Source: an uncultured Acidobacteriia bacterium (GTDB taxonomy: Bacteria > Acidobacteriota > Terriglobia > Bryobacterales > Bryobacteraceae). Taken from it: a stretch of DNA of 46,701 bases. Location of the stretch: positions 1 through 46,701 of the forward strand of contig CAIRSA010000394.1 in the NCBI GenBank assembly GCA_903881085.1. Reading direction: 5' to 3'. Below, piece by piece: positions 15,746 to 23,790 of this stretch (its first letter is position 1; every line of letters begins with the position of its first letter). Both the position numbers and the translations under genes were made by a program. Under the pieces are notes generated by a model. It did not search any database. It was given only the letters and a program-made list of their open reading frames with translations, and was not told where the DNA came from.

Positions 15746-17247
15746 GCAAGGTCTACCTTGTCGGAGCCGGGCCGGGCGATCCGGACCTGATCACCATCAA
15801 GGGCCGCGCTGTACTCGAAATGGCCGACGTGGTGCTGTTCGATCACCTCGCCTCCGACGATCTCTTAGCCTTTGCGCCCGCCCACGCCGAGCGTGTCTAC
15901 GTCGGCAAGAAGAAATCCGCTCACAGTCATTCGCAGGACGAGATCTGCCAGTTGCTGATCGACTACGCCCGCCAGGGCAAGACCGTCGTTCGCTTAAAAG
16001 GCGGCGATCCGTTCATCTTCGGCCGCGGCGGCGAAGAGATGGAGGCCTTGGTCGATGCCGGCATCCAGTATGAAGTAGTGCCCGGCGTCACCGCGGCTCT
16101 TGGCATCGCAGCCTACTCCGGCGTGCCGCTCACGCATCGCGACCACACCTCCGCAGTCACCTTCGTCACCGGCCACGATCCCGATGCCATCGATTGGAGC
16201 AAAGCCGGCCTGTCTGAAACGCTGGTCATTTATATGGGCCTCAGCCACGCCGGTGAAATCGCATCTCGATTGATCGCCAGCGGCCGCCCCGCGACCACAC
16301 CCGCGATGGCCGTGCGCTGGGGCACACGAGCCGAACAATCCACCGTCACCGGTACGCTCGAAAACCTCGGCGAACGCATCGAAGCTGCCGCGTTGAAGCC
16401 CCCCGCCACCATCTTCGTCGGAGAAGTAGTGGGCCTGCGCGACAAGCTCAACTGGTTTGAGAAGCTCCCGCTCTTCGGCAAGAAAATCGTAGTGACTCGA
16501 GCGCACGATCAAGCCTCAGGACTGTCCCACAAACTGCACGCATTCGGCGCAACGGTCACCGAATATCCTGTGATCGAAATCGCCGCCCCCGAAGATACTT
16601 CGGCCATTGATGCTGCGATCGCGCACCTCGCCGATTACGATTGGCTAATCTTCACCAGCGTCAACGGAGTGAAGTATTTCGTCGACCGCCTCGACGCTTC
16701 ACCAACTGATCTTCGCTCATTGCGCGCGAAACTCTGCGCCATAGGCCCGGCCACCAAAGCCGCGCTCGAAGCCATGCATTTGAAGGTGGATGTCTTGCCC
16801 AAGGAATACGTGGCCGAAAGCCTGGTCGAAGCTTTCGCCAGAATCCCGCTCGAAGGCAAACGAATCTTACTACCCCGCGCCGCCGTAGCCCGCGACGTGG
16901 TGCCGATCGAGCTCACCAAACGCGGAGCCATAGTGGAAGTAGTGGAAGCCTACCGCACCCGCCAGCCCGAAGCACCAAAGAATCTGAACCTCGACGCCGA
17001 TTGGCTAACATTCACAAGCTCATCGACAGTCAAGAACTTCATAGCCATGGCTGGCCTGACCCCCTTCGCCAAAGCCCGCGTAGCCTCCATCGGTCCGGTA
17101 ACATCGGAAACCCTCCGCGCCCACGGCCAAACCGTTCACGTCGAAGCCCAGCCCCACACCATGGACGGCCTGCTCGAAGCAATCCTGGCCAACTCAGGGC
17201 CGGGAAGCCCTTCCCACGCGGACTGCCCGGCCCCACTCACCATATGA
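15742..17247 (+). CDS. cobA-hemD: Uroporphyrinogen-III C-methyltransferase / uroporphyrinogen-III synthase fusion
   Basis: 501 residues with two domains. Residues 1-245 are SUMT (CobA), which methylates uroporphyrinogen III at C2 and C7 with SAM towards siroheme and cobalamin: 'VYLVGAGPGDPDLITIKG', 'VVRLKGGDPFIFGRGGEE' and 'PGVTAALGIAAYSGVPLTHR'. Residues 250-490 are HemD, which cyclises and inverts ring D of hydroxymethylbilane ('KIVVTRAHDQASGLSHKL', 'DWLIFTSVNGVKYF', 'DWLTFTSSSTVKNF'). HemD domains have few fixed residues, so the second call rests on these tracts and on position after hemC. The fusion channels substrate between two consecutive steps and is common in Acidobacteriota and Firmicutes. 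Both ends overlap neighbours by four bases. Confidence 0.94.
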   Translation: MSKVYLVGAGPGDPDLITIKGRAVLEMADVVLFDHLASDDLLAFAPAHAERVYVGKKKSAHSHSQDEICQLLIDYARQGKTVVRLKGGDPFIFGRGGEEMEALVDAGIQYEVVPGVTAALGIAAYSGVPLTHRDHTSAVTFVTGHDPDAIDWSKAGLSETLVIYMGLSHAGEIASRLIASGRPATTPAMAVRWGTRAEQSTVTGTLENLGERIEAAALKPPATIFVGEVVGLRDKLNWFEKLPLFGKKIVVTRAHDQASGLSHKLHAFGATVTEYPVIEIAAPEDTSAIDAAIAHLADYDWLIFTSVNGVKYFVDRLDASPTDLRSLRAKLCAIGPATKAALEAMHLKVDVLPKEYVAESLVEAFARIPLEGKRILLPRAAVARDVVPIELTKRGAIVEVVEAYRTRQPEAPKNLNLDADWLTFTSSSTVKNFIAMAGLTPFAKARVASIGPVTSETLRAHGQTVHVEAQPHTMDGLLEAILANSGPGSPSHADCPAPLTI

Positions 17248-18188
17248 TAATCTTCCCCTATATGCGCCGCGCTATCGTTTCAACCTCGTTCGCCGCACTC
17301 CTGCTCTTCGCCTTCTATCGCGAAGGCGAAAGCCAAACCGGCGAACTGAAGCAACTCGCCCCTGACGTCTACTGGCGCGCGGCCGGCCCGGACAAGAAGA
17401 TCATTGCCAACGCCGGCTTCGTCATCTTCCGCGACTACGTCCTGGTCATCGACGCAAACTATCCCGTCGGCGCACGGGCCATCATCGCCGACGTGCGCAA
17501 GGTCACCGCCAAGCCCATCAAGTTCGTCTTCGACACGCACTATCACGCCGACCATTCGCATGGCAACGGAGTCTTCGTCGATGCCGGCGCCACCATCGTC
17601 TGCTCTGCTGAATGCATCGAAGAGTCCGTTCGTAAGAACCCCGCCGCGTGGGCCAACTCTGCCGCCGAATACAAGAACGAGAAGCTCGAACATCCGCAGA
17701 TCGGCTTCAATGGCAAGATGGTCTTCGACGACGGCGCCCATCGCGTGGAACTCATCAAGGTCGGCCCCGGCCACACGCTCGGCGATTCCGTCGCCTGGCT
17801 GCCGAAGGAGAAGATCCTGTTTACCGGAGATCTCTGCGTCAACCTGCGCCCCGGGAACAACGTCGCCGACGTCGATGCCGATATCGACAATTGGGTGCGC
17901 GCGCTCGATGGCTTGTATAGCAAGTACGATGTCGCGCAGTTGATCCCCGGCCATGGCCTGGCTGGCGATAAGCAGGCCTTGAAAGGCCAGAGCGCCTATC
18001 TTGCCGCCATGGCAAAGGAAGTGCGCAAAGCCATCGCTAAAAAACAAACCGTTGACCAAGCTGCCGAATCAATCGACCTAACGCCCTACGGAATGTGGGG
18101 CGCGGACAAAGCCCGCAACGCGGCCGGTGTCCGCGCCGTCTACGCAAAGTTCCGAGCCGCGACCGTAAGGGAGCGGACCCTCAACTAG
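17244..18188 (+). CDS. Exported metallo-beta-lactamase-fold hydrolase
   Basis: 314 residues. The zinc motif H99-Y-H101-A-D103-H104 ('THYHADHSHGNG') is intact; 'GPGHTLGDSVAWLPKEKILF' supplies the next metal His and 'TGDLCVN' the bridging Asp; 'LIPGHG' the last His. So it is a competent binuclear hydrolase of the glyoxalase-II/SoxH-like branch; substrate unknown. A hydrophobic segment 'IVSTSFAALLLFAF' follows basic residues, so it is exported. ATG 17244 overlaps the cobA-hemD stop (ATGA); ATG 17262 in frame is the alternative and suits the signal peptide equally. Coupling to the hem operon is odd, as no role in tetrapyrrole synthesis is known. The last 11 residues are encoded by a dispersed repeat. 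Confidence 0.87.
   Translation: MIIFPYMRRAIVSTSFAALLLFAFYREGESQTGELKQLAPDVYWRAAGPDKKIIANAGFVIFRDYVLVIDANYPVGARAIIADVRKVTAKPIKFVFDTHYHADHSHGNGVFVDAGATIVCSAECIEESVRKNPAAWANSAAEYKNEKLEHPQIGFNGKMVFDDGAHRVELIKVGPGHTLGDSVAWLPKEKILFTGDLCVNLRPGNNVADVDADIDNWVRALDGLYSKYDVAQLIPGHGLAGDKQALKGQSAYLAAMAKEVRKAIAKKQTVDQAAESIDLTPYGMWGADKARNAAGVRAVYAKFRAATVRERTLN
18156..18180. repeat. 25-bp dispersed repeat forming a gene end
   Basis: The 23 bases 18158-18180 match the reverse complement of 38249-38271 with two differences (core 'CCGCGACCGTAAGGGAGCGG'). Here they encode the C-terminal 'ATVRERT' of the metallo-beta-lactamase-fold protein, whereas the other copy is intergenic. This suggests the gene end was replaced by repeat sequence. 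Confidence 0.6.
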
Positions 18189-18951
18189 ATGCCTTATCCA
18201 AAAACTTCCCGAGCGAAGTGAAAATATCGATCGGCAGTGGGAACACCACAGTCGTATTCTTCTCCGCGCCGATCTCCACCAATGTCTGCAGATACCGCAA
18301 CTGGATCGCCGCCGGTTGCTTCTGAATCAGCTCCGCCGCGCCGGCCAGCTTCACCGCTGCCTGCATCTCGCCCTCGGCGTGGATGATCTTTGCGCGCCGT
18401 TCGCGCTCGGCCTCGGCCTGACGGGCAATCGCGCGGATCATCTGCTCTGGCAGATCCACCTGCTTCACTTCCACCTTCGCCACTTTCACGCCCCACGGAC
18501 CGGTGTCCTGGTCGAGCGTGCCCTGCAGCCGGATGTTCAGCTTCTCGCGTTGACCGAGTAACTCATCTAACTCCACCTCGCCCAACACGCTGCGCAGAGT
18601 AGTCTGCGCCAGCAGCGAAGTAGTATTCAGGAAGTTAGTAACTTCCAGCACCGCCTTATTAGGATCCATCACGCGAAAGAAGATCACCGCGTTCACTTTC
18701 ACGGTGACGTTGTCTTTGGTCACCACATCCTGAGGCGGCACTTCCAGGCTCTCCAGCCGCAGCGAGATCCGCACCATGCGGTCTATCGGCTTGAACACCA
18801 GAATAATGCCCGGGCCTTTCGGTACCGGCAGGACGCGCCCCAAGCGAAAGATGACTCCGCGCTCGTACTCGGAAAGTATCTTGATGGAATTCAGCAGGTA
18901 AGTAACGATGACGATTACCAGCATCAATGGGAACGTGATCAATTGCTCCAT
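18181..18951 (-). CDS. Slipin (stomatin-like SPFH membrane protein)
   Basis: 256 residues from ATG 18951. One N-terminal membrane helix ('FPLMLVIVIVTYLL') is followed by the SPFH/band-7 domain: 'YERGVIFRLGRVLPVPKGPG', 'LRLESLEVPPQDVVTKDNV', 'VDLPEQMIRAIARQAEAERE' and a coiled 'KIIHAEGEMQAAVKLAGAAE'. Slipins form oligomers in membrane microdomains and pair with NfeD proteases, which cleave their C-termini in archaea. The gene starts four bases after the NfeD stop, confirming the operon. The longer in-frame start at 19008 lies inside the NfeD gene and is not needed. Its 3' end overlaps the convergent metallo-hydrolase gene by eight bases. Confidence 0.93.
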   Translation of the reverse strand: MEQLITFPLMLVIVIVTYLLNSIKILSEYERGVIFRLGRVLPVPKGPGIILVFKPIDRMVRISLRLESLEVPPQDVVTKDNVTVKVNAVIFFRVMDPNKAVLEVTNFLNTTSLLAQTTLRSVLGEVELDELLGQREKLNIRLQGTLDQDTGPWGVKVAKVEVKQVDLPEQMIRAIARQAEAERERRAKIIHAEGEMQAAVKLAGAAELIQKQPAAIQLRYLQTLVEIGAEKNTTVVFPLPIDIFTSLGKFLDKASS

Positions 18952-18955
18952 ACGA

Positions 18956-20251
18956 TTACTCCTCCGTCGCGGTCTTTGCAACCGGCGCGACTCGTAACAA
19001 CAGGCCATTCAGTTCCAGAACGCGGACAGCGGTGCCGCGTGGGACCTCGCCCGTGCAGACTGCGTTCCAGTATTCACCGCCAATCACAATCGTTCCCGCG
19101 GGCGTAAGCTCAGTAACGGCGACGCCGTCCTGGCCGATCATCGTCGACGCTCCCGTCACAACTTTGTTTGCCCGGGCCCGCGTCACCAGCACAACCAGGA
19201 AGCACGTGATCAACCCGAACGGCAGCGCCACGCCGAACGCCGTACCCGCGTGGATCCGCATCTCCGGCGGCCCGTCGATCAGGAACAGCGAGCCGAGAAC
19301 CAGCGCGACAATTCCACCTGCGCCGAGCACTCCATGCGACGCGAACTTCGCCTCCAGCACGAAGCACGAAAGCCCGACTACAATCAGTCCGGCCGCCATC
19401 CAGTTCACCGGCAATACAGACATCGCGGAAAGCCCCAGCAGCACCAGAATCGCGCCGATCACTCCAGGCGCGATCAACCCCGGCGATGAGAATTCAATGT
19501 AGATGCACAGCGCGCCGCCGATCAGAATCAGGAACGCCAGATTCGGATCGCTCAGCGACGTCATCAGCCGTTCGCGCACCGATGCCTTGTACTCCACGAC
19601 CTCCGCCGCCGCGAGCTGCAGCGTTTGATGCGTGCCATCGAAGCGGACGATCTCGCGCTGATCCAGCTTGCGTAGCAGCTCGGCTTCGTCGCGGACGGTA
19701 AGGTCGATCAGGTGCAGGTCGAGCGCTTCCTTGTCGCTGAACGATTTCGCTTCGAAGATCGCCTTCTCCGCCACTTCGGCATTACGCCCGCGCTTGTTCG
19801 CCTGGCCGCGCAGTGCCGCCGCCGAGTCGCTCTCCACCTTGCGGCGCATCACCGCGTCCATCTCCCCGCTCATCAGCACCGGCGAAGCCGCGCCCGTGTT
19901 GGTGCCGAACGCCATCGCCGCCACATCGCCCGCTTGCAGCAGAAAGAATCCCGCGGACGCAGCGCGGCCCCCGCTTGGTGTTACGAAGGTGACAACAGGA
20001 ATCGGCGAGGCGTCGATCTGCTCCACGAGTTTGCGCGAGGCATCGAGCAGACCGCCCGGCGTGTTGAGCCGGATCAGAACCAGGTCCGCTTTTTGCGCGC
20101 GGGCCTGCTCCATGACATTGCCGAAGATCTCAACCGTGATGGGATGCACCACGCCGTCGAACGTGACGGCCATCACCTTCGCCGCTTTGAGCTGCGCCGG
20201 GCATCCGGTCATGATCAGCGCGATGATCGCCAACCTCGATGCGATTTGCAT
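18956..20251 (-). CDS. nfeD: Long NfeD protein: membrane-bound ClpP-class serine protease
   Basis: 431 residues. A signal/lipobox-like N-terminus ('IIALIMTGCPAQ') is followed by the ClpP-like protease domain: 'DLVLIRLNTPGGLLDASRKL', 'TPSGGRAASAGFFLLQAGD' with the catalytic Ser in 'ASAG', 'GTNTGAASPV', and the Lys of 'RRKVESDSAA'. Four or five membrane helices span roughly 230-345 and the C-terminus is the NfeD OB-fold ('GQDGVAVTELTPAGTIVIGG', 'VRVLELNGLLLRV'). Such proteins are Ser-Lys dyad proteases that act on slipins and take part in membrane quality control. All key residues are present. It is the middle gene of a three-gene operon with slipin downstream. The Cys after the hydrophobic stretch could be lipidated. 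Confidence 0.93.
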   Translation of the reverse strand: MQIASRLAIIALIMTGCPAQLKAAKVMAVTFDGVVHPITVEIFGNVMEQARAQKADLVLIRLNTPGGLLDASRKLVEQIDASPIPVVTFVTPSGGRAASAGFFLLQAGDVAAMAFGTNTGAASPVLMSGEMDAVMRRKVESDSAAALRGQANKRGRNAEVAEKAIFEAKSFSDKEALDLHLIDLTVRDEAELLRKLDQREIVRFDGTHQTLQLAAAEVVEYKASVRERLMTSLSDPNLAFLILIGGALCIYIEFSSPGLIAPGVIGAILVLLGLSAMSVLPVNWMAAGLIVVGLSCFVLEAKFASHGVLGAGGIVALVLGSLFLIDGPPEMRIHAGTAFGVALPFGLITCFLVVLVTRARANKVVTGASTMIGQDGVAVTELTPAGTIVIGGEYWNAVCTGEVPRGTAVRVLELNGLLLRVAPVAKTATEE

Positions 20252-20262
20252 GATGCCTCCCG

Positions 20263-20622
20263 CTATACGCGTTTCATTAACAGCAACCCCGCGAGGAATG
20301 GCGGCGCGGCCAAGGTCAGTTCGCAGAAGAGATTGACGTTCAGCCTGGCGTGCGGAAAGAGAAACAGATACGCCACCCCGATCAAAACGCCGGCGGCTAG
20401 AAGCAGAATCGCGCCAATGCGGTCAGTGAAGAGGGCTGTAATGGCCAGTCCCAGGCAGATAGCGCCGGGGAACGCCGCATGCAGCACAACCGCAATGGGT
20501 GGAATGCCCTCCGAAATTCCGGAAGCGATTCCAAACCACACCCAGAACATAGCCCAGGCAAACGCCAGAAAGTAACCGCAGGCGATTGTCCAGTCCTTGA
20601 ATGACTTGAGCGAAGGAAGCAT
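20263..20622 (-). CDS. Small polytopic membrane protein upstream of nfeD
   Basis: 119 residues; ATG 20622-20620 with an ideal AGGAGGT five bases upstream. Four hydrophobic segments: 'DWTIACGYFLAFAWAMFWVW', 'IAVVLHAAFPGAICLGLAIT', 'IGAILLLAAGVLIGVAYLF' and 'LTLAAPPFLAGLLL'. No polar residues that would suggest a transporter or enzyme. I do not recognise a named family; similar short proteins of unknown function occur in Acidobacteriota. It ends 11 bases before nfeD on the same strand, so it is co-transcribed and may be an assembly partner of the slipin/NfeD microdomain (inference). Confidence 0.7.
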   Translation of the reverse strand: MLPSLKSFKDWTIACGYFLAFAWAMFWVWFGIASGISEGIPPIAVVLHAAFPGAICLGLAITALFTDRIGAILLLAAGVLIGVAYLFLFPHARLNVNLFCELTLAAPPFLAGLLLMKRV

Positions 20623-20707
20623 ACCGAACCTCCTGCTTGCAGGCCAGCGCAATTGCGGACCTGCAGGTCTGATTCAGTATACACCCGATCGGCGCGAGTT
20701 GATCCCG

Positions 20708-20945
20708 CTAGTATTCGCGGTCCTTCTTGATGCCGGGCTCGGGAATTGGATACTTGCCATCGGGTCCCAACTGCAACGGCGCCGGGCAGTTCATCATCTG
20801 GTCAAGCGTGATGATCTGGCCGGTATGCGCGGCCATTCGTCCCATTCCCACTGATACGGCTTTTCCGGTTGGAGGAAACCCACACCAGATTTGAATAGGG
20901 TGCCAGCGTGGAGATGACTGCCGATAAACTTGCCGGCTATGCGAT
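20708..20945 (-). pseudogene. Collapsed copy of the C-terminus of the 22.3-kb Gfo/Idh/MocA gene
   Basis: The minus strand ends at TAG 20710-20708 with 'GPDGKYPIPEPGIKKDREY', identical to the C-terminus of the complete gene at 22286-23689. Upstream it keeps 'GRMAAHTGQIITLDQMMNCP' but has lost the 14 residues between that and the tail, and the segment before it ('TDAIRNDKPYNEVQ...' in the full copy). Still further up, pieces such as 'WCGFPPTGK' are in other frames. So this is a duplicated, internally deleted gene end. Together with the real gene end at 22286 it brackets the beta-helix gene as a direct repeat. Confidence 0.85.
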
Positions 20946-20957
20946 GATGGTCTACGA

Positions 20958-22271
20958 ATGCTCAGCATTTTGACTCATCTGGCCTTTGCTGCCACTATCC
21001 TGCAGGCAGCCGACTACCACGCTGAACCGGAAAGCGACCTGCAAGCGATGGCTTGGAAGTTACAGCCCGGCGATCGGCTGGTCTTGGCAGCCGGGGTCTA
21101 CCTTAAGCCGCTCTTTCTCGGCAAAAGCGGCGATGCAGACAGGCCGATCGTTCTGACAGCCTTGCCCGGTGCAGCGGTAATTTTCGATGGCTCCGCCTTG
21201 TTGCCAGGCGGGTACGAGCAATCTATGGTTTCCGTCGGCGGCAACTACGTCACGGTGGCGAATCTCGAAATCCGCCGCTCCCCCGGATGGGGAATCAATG
21301 CATGGGGCAAGCACCACGTCACCATTCGTCACAACACTGTCGTGGACAGCTGCCTGGGAGGTATTCAGGCCTCCTTCAGCGACCTTTCCACTGTCCACCA
21401 TGTCCTTATCGAAGGCAACAATCTGAGCGGCAATGCACGCTCCAATGCCGCGCTTACTGCTACCGGAGGTTGGCCGGCATCGCTTGGGGTCGGTGGGACC
21501 GATAGCGTAATCAAGGGCAACAAAGTGGAAGAGGGTTATGGGGAGGGAATCACTGCCGGTGGATCCCGGCTCGTCATCGAAGGCAACACCGTCCGCGACC
21601 ACTTCTCTGCTTGCATCTACCTGGACAACGCCACGGGTTTTCGCGTAGAACGCAATTTCTGTCTTCAGTCGCGGCGCGCACCCTTCTATTCAGCAGGCGC
21701 ATCCCCTGGTTACCTCACTGCGGGGCGCTCTATCTCAACCGGAATCCAAATCGCCACGGAGAAGTCCTTTCATGGCGTGCAGAATCCGAGCGCAGGGAAT
21801 AGGATTCTCAATAATCTGGTAGTAGGCGCAAAGGCGGCCTTTTATTACGGATCCTACCAACAGGGCGGAGGATTGAAGGACACCATGATCGCCTTTAACA
21901 CGTTTGTGGATGCGGAGGTGGAACTCATCCATATCGACGATTCTCCCATCCATGCAGATAACAAATTCGTGAGCAATATGCTCCTGCAGAGCAACGGGCG
22001 CCCACTTGCACGGCTACCGAAAGATCTGCGCCAGTTCCGCTTTGAGTGCAATCTGATCATCGGCGATCAGGCGCTGCCCGGCATCCGCAACATTTCCGCC
22101 GACCCAAAGCTTGCAGGCGGCCTTCCAAACGAGGTTCGAAGCTACGCGCCGTCGGCAAGTTCGGTTGCGGCAGCCAAAGCCTGCCCTGTGGATGGGATTA
22201 CCGACGATTTCCACATGCAACGTCGACCGCCGCAGCCGACTATCGGAGCTTTCGAATTCCTTAGGGATTGA
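20958..22271 (+). CDS. Secreted right-handed parallel beta-helix protein (polysaccharide lyase-like)
   Basis: 437 residues. A signal peptide ('LSILTHLAFAATILQAAD') is followed by a PL6/pectate-lyase-like beginning: 'DLQAMAWKLQPGDRLVLAAG', 'GDADRPIVLTALPGAAVIFD'. Then come at least six beta-helix rungs with the Asn-ladder pattern ('VTIRHNTVVDSCLGGIQA', 'VLIEGNNLSGN', 'SVIKGNKVEEGYGEGI', 'LVIEGNTVRDHFSACIYLD'). The fold is typical of enzymes that cleave acidic polysaccharides such as pectin. I cannot point to a firm catalytic triad, so it may be only a binding protein. The gene sits between the Gfo/Idh/MocA gene and its collapsed duplicate, which suggests that it arrived or was trapped during that duplication. 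No clear ribosome site; ATG 20958 is the only start before the signal peptide. Confidence 0.82.
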   Translation: MLSILTHLAFAATILQAADYHAEPESDLQAMAWKLQPGDRLVLAAGVYLKPLFLGKSGDADRPIVLTALPGAAVIFDGSALLPGGYEQSMVSVGGNYVTVANLEIRRSPGWGINAWGKHHVTIRHNTVVDSCLGGIQASFSDLSTVHHVLIEGNNLSGNARSNAALTATGGWPASLGVGGTDSVIKGNKVEEGYGEGITAGGSRLVIEGNTVRDHFSACIYLDNATGFRVERNFCLQSRRAPFYSAGASPGYLTAGRSISTGIQIATEKSFHGVQNPSAGNRILNNLVVGAKAAFYYGSYQQGGGLKDTMIAFNTFVDAEVELIHIDDSPIHADNKFVSNMLLQSNGRPLARLPKDLRQFRFECNLIIGDQALPGIRNISADPKLAGGLPNEVRSYAPSASSVAAAKACPVDGITDDFHMQRRPPQPTIGAFEFLRD

Positions 22272-22285
22272 CCGCACCAATATAG

Positions 22286-23689
22286 CTAGTATTCGCGGTC
22301 CTTCTTGATGCCGGGCTCGGGAATTGGATACTTGCCGTCCGGTCCCAACTGCAAGGGCGCTGGGCCGTTCAGTACCAGTTTGTCCACGTCGGGCGCGAAC
22401 TCGTGGGGGCAGTTCATCATTTGGTCGAACGTGATGATCTGGCCGGTATGTGCTGCCATGCGTCCCATGCTCGCCACCATGCTCGCTTCGGCGCCGCGCT
22501 GCACTTCGTTGTACGGCTTGTCGTTGCGGATGGCGTCCGTCAGGTCGTCCCATTCCCACTGATACGGAGTCTTTTCCGGTTGGGGGAAAGCCCACACCAG
22601 ATTCGGATCGGGCGCCAGCGGCAGGTCTTTGCGCGAACTCACTCGCGGCATGTTCTGTCCTTTATAGATGCGCGTCATGCCCGGCGTGTGCGACAGCGTG
22701 GAGATGACCGCAGATCCCTTCGACCCGTGTGCGTAACTGGCGAACTCGTCGCGCGCGCCCTTCATGTTGCGGCCATCGAAGAACAGCCGTGTGCCGTCGG
22801 CATACATATATTGGACGGTGTAAGTGTCGAAGTTCTGGTCGAGCGAATCGCCGCGATAGTGGCGTCCGCCAACGGCGTGCGCCTCTACCGGCCAGGCGCC
22901 TTTCATCCAGCAGCACTCATCGATCTGATGGATGTAATAGTCGCTGAAGACACCGCCGCTGGCCCACAGGAAGGCATGGAAGTGCCCGATCTGATGGGTC
23001 AATTCGCTCACTCCGGCCGGCAATGGACCGGAGGTTCCGCCACCTTGCCCCATGCGGTATGCGCGCATCGCCACAATCTCGCCGATCTGGCCGTTGCGAA
23101 TGCGGTCGGCCAGTTCCTGCCGCGCGCGGCAGTGGCGCACCATCAGGCCGACGGCGACTTTCAGGTTCTTCGCCGATGCCTGTTGGCCGAGCTTGATCAT
23201 GCGCCGCGTGGTCGGCCCGTCGACGGAGATTGGCTTCTCCATGAACACGTTCAGACCTTTCTCAATGGCGTAGGTGAACTGCACCCAGCGGAAGGCTGGC
23301 GGCGTTGACAAGATGACTACGTCGCCGGGTTTTAGCGCGTCCATCGCCTGCTTATAGGCGTCGAAGCTTAGGAATCTGCGCTCTGGGGGGACGTCTACTT
23401 TGCCTTCAAATTTCGTCTTCAGTTTGTCGAAACTGGAGTTCAGTTTCGCCGGAACTACGTCGGCCATTGCGACCAGCTTGATGGGTCCGTTGGTTACCGA
23501 AAGCGCATCTCCTGCCGCGCCGGTGCCGCGTCCGCCGCAGCCGACCAGCGCAACTTGAATCGTCCCGCTTGTGGCGGCGTGGACGCGCGGAATTGCGACG
23601 CCCGCCAGAGCCGAAACGCCGGCTGCTACTCGCGTGGAATTGGTGATAAATTCGCGCCGCGACGCAGCGCGCGAAATCGAGTCGTTCAT
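22286..23689 (-). CDS. Tat-exported Gfo/Idh/MocA-family oxidoreductase
   Basis: 467 residues from ATG 23689 (AGGA upstream). The N-terminus is a Tat signal: 'RREFITNSTRVAAGVSALAG' then 'VAIPRVHAA'. The Rossmann domain begins 'IQVALVGCGGRGTGAAGDAL' and contains the catalytic 'EKP' in 'NVFMEKPISV'. The C-terminal substrate domain carries 'GGVFSDYYIHQIDECCWMKG' (the conserved Asp/His pair) and ends 'PIPEPGIKKDREY'. These enzymes bind NAD(P) and oxidise or epimerise sugars and inositols; Tat export means folding with cofactor before transport. The exact sugar is unknown. The nearby secreted carbohydrate-active proteins fit a role in processing plant polysaccharide fragments. Earlier in-frame starts up to 23911 lack the signal and are rejected. 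Confidence 0.93.
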   Translation of the reverse strand: MNDSISRAASRREFITNSTRVAAGVSALAGVAIPRVHAATSGTIQVALVGCGGRGTGAAGDALSVTNGPIKLVAMADVVPAKLNSSFDKLKTKFEGKVDVPPERRFLSFDAYKQAMDALKPGDVVILSTPPAFRWVQFTYAIEKGLNVFMEKPISVDGPTTRRMIKLGQQASAKNLKVAVGLMVRHCRARQELADRIRNGQIGEIVAMRAYRMGQGGGTSGPLPAGVSELTHQIGHFHAFLWASGGVFSDYYIHQIDECCWMKGAWPVEAHAVGGRHYRGDSLDQNFDTYTVQYMYADGTRLFFDGRNMKGARDEFASYAHGSKGSAVISTLSHTPGMTRIYKGQNMPRVSSRKDLPLAPDPNLVWAFPQPEKTPYQWEWDDLTDAIRNDKPYNEVQRGAEASMVASMGRMAAHTGQIITFDQMMNCPHEFAPDVDKLVLNGPAPLQLGPDGKYPIPEPGIKKDREY

Positions 23690-23790
23690 AGAGATCCTAA
23701 GCTCCTTCGAAAGTGAGTCTATCCTAAAACTGTTAGCAATCGCTGTGCCACATAGAACCGATTGCCTCCAGGCTTCGTATAACCTGACAA

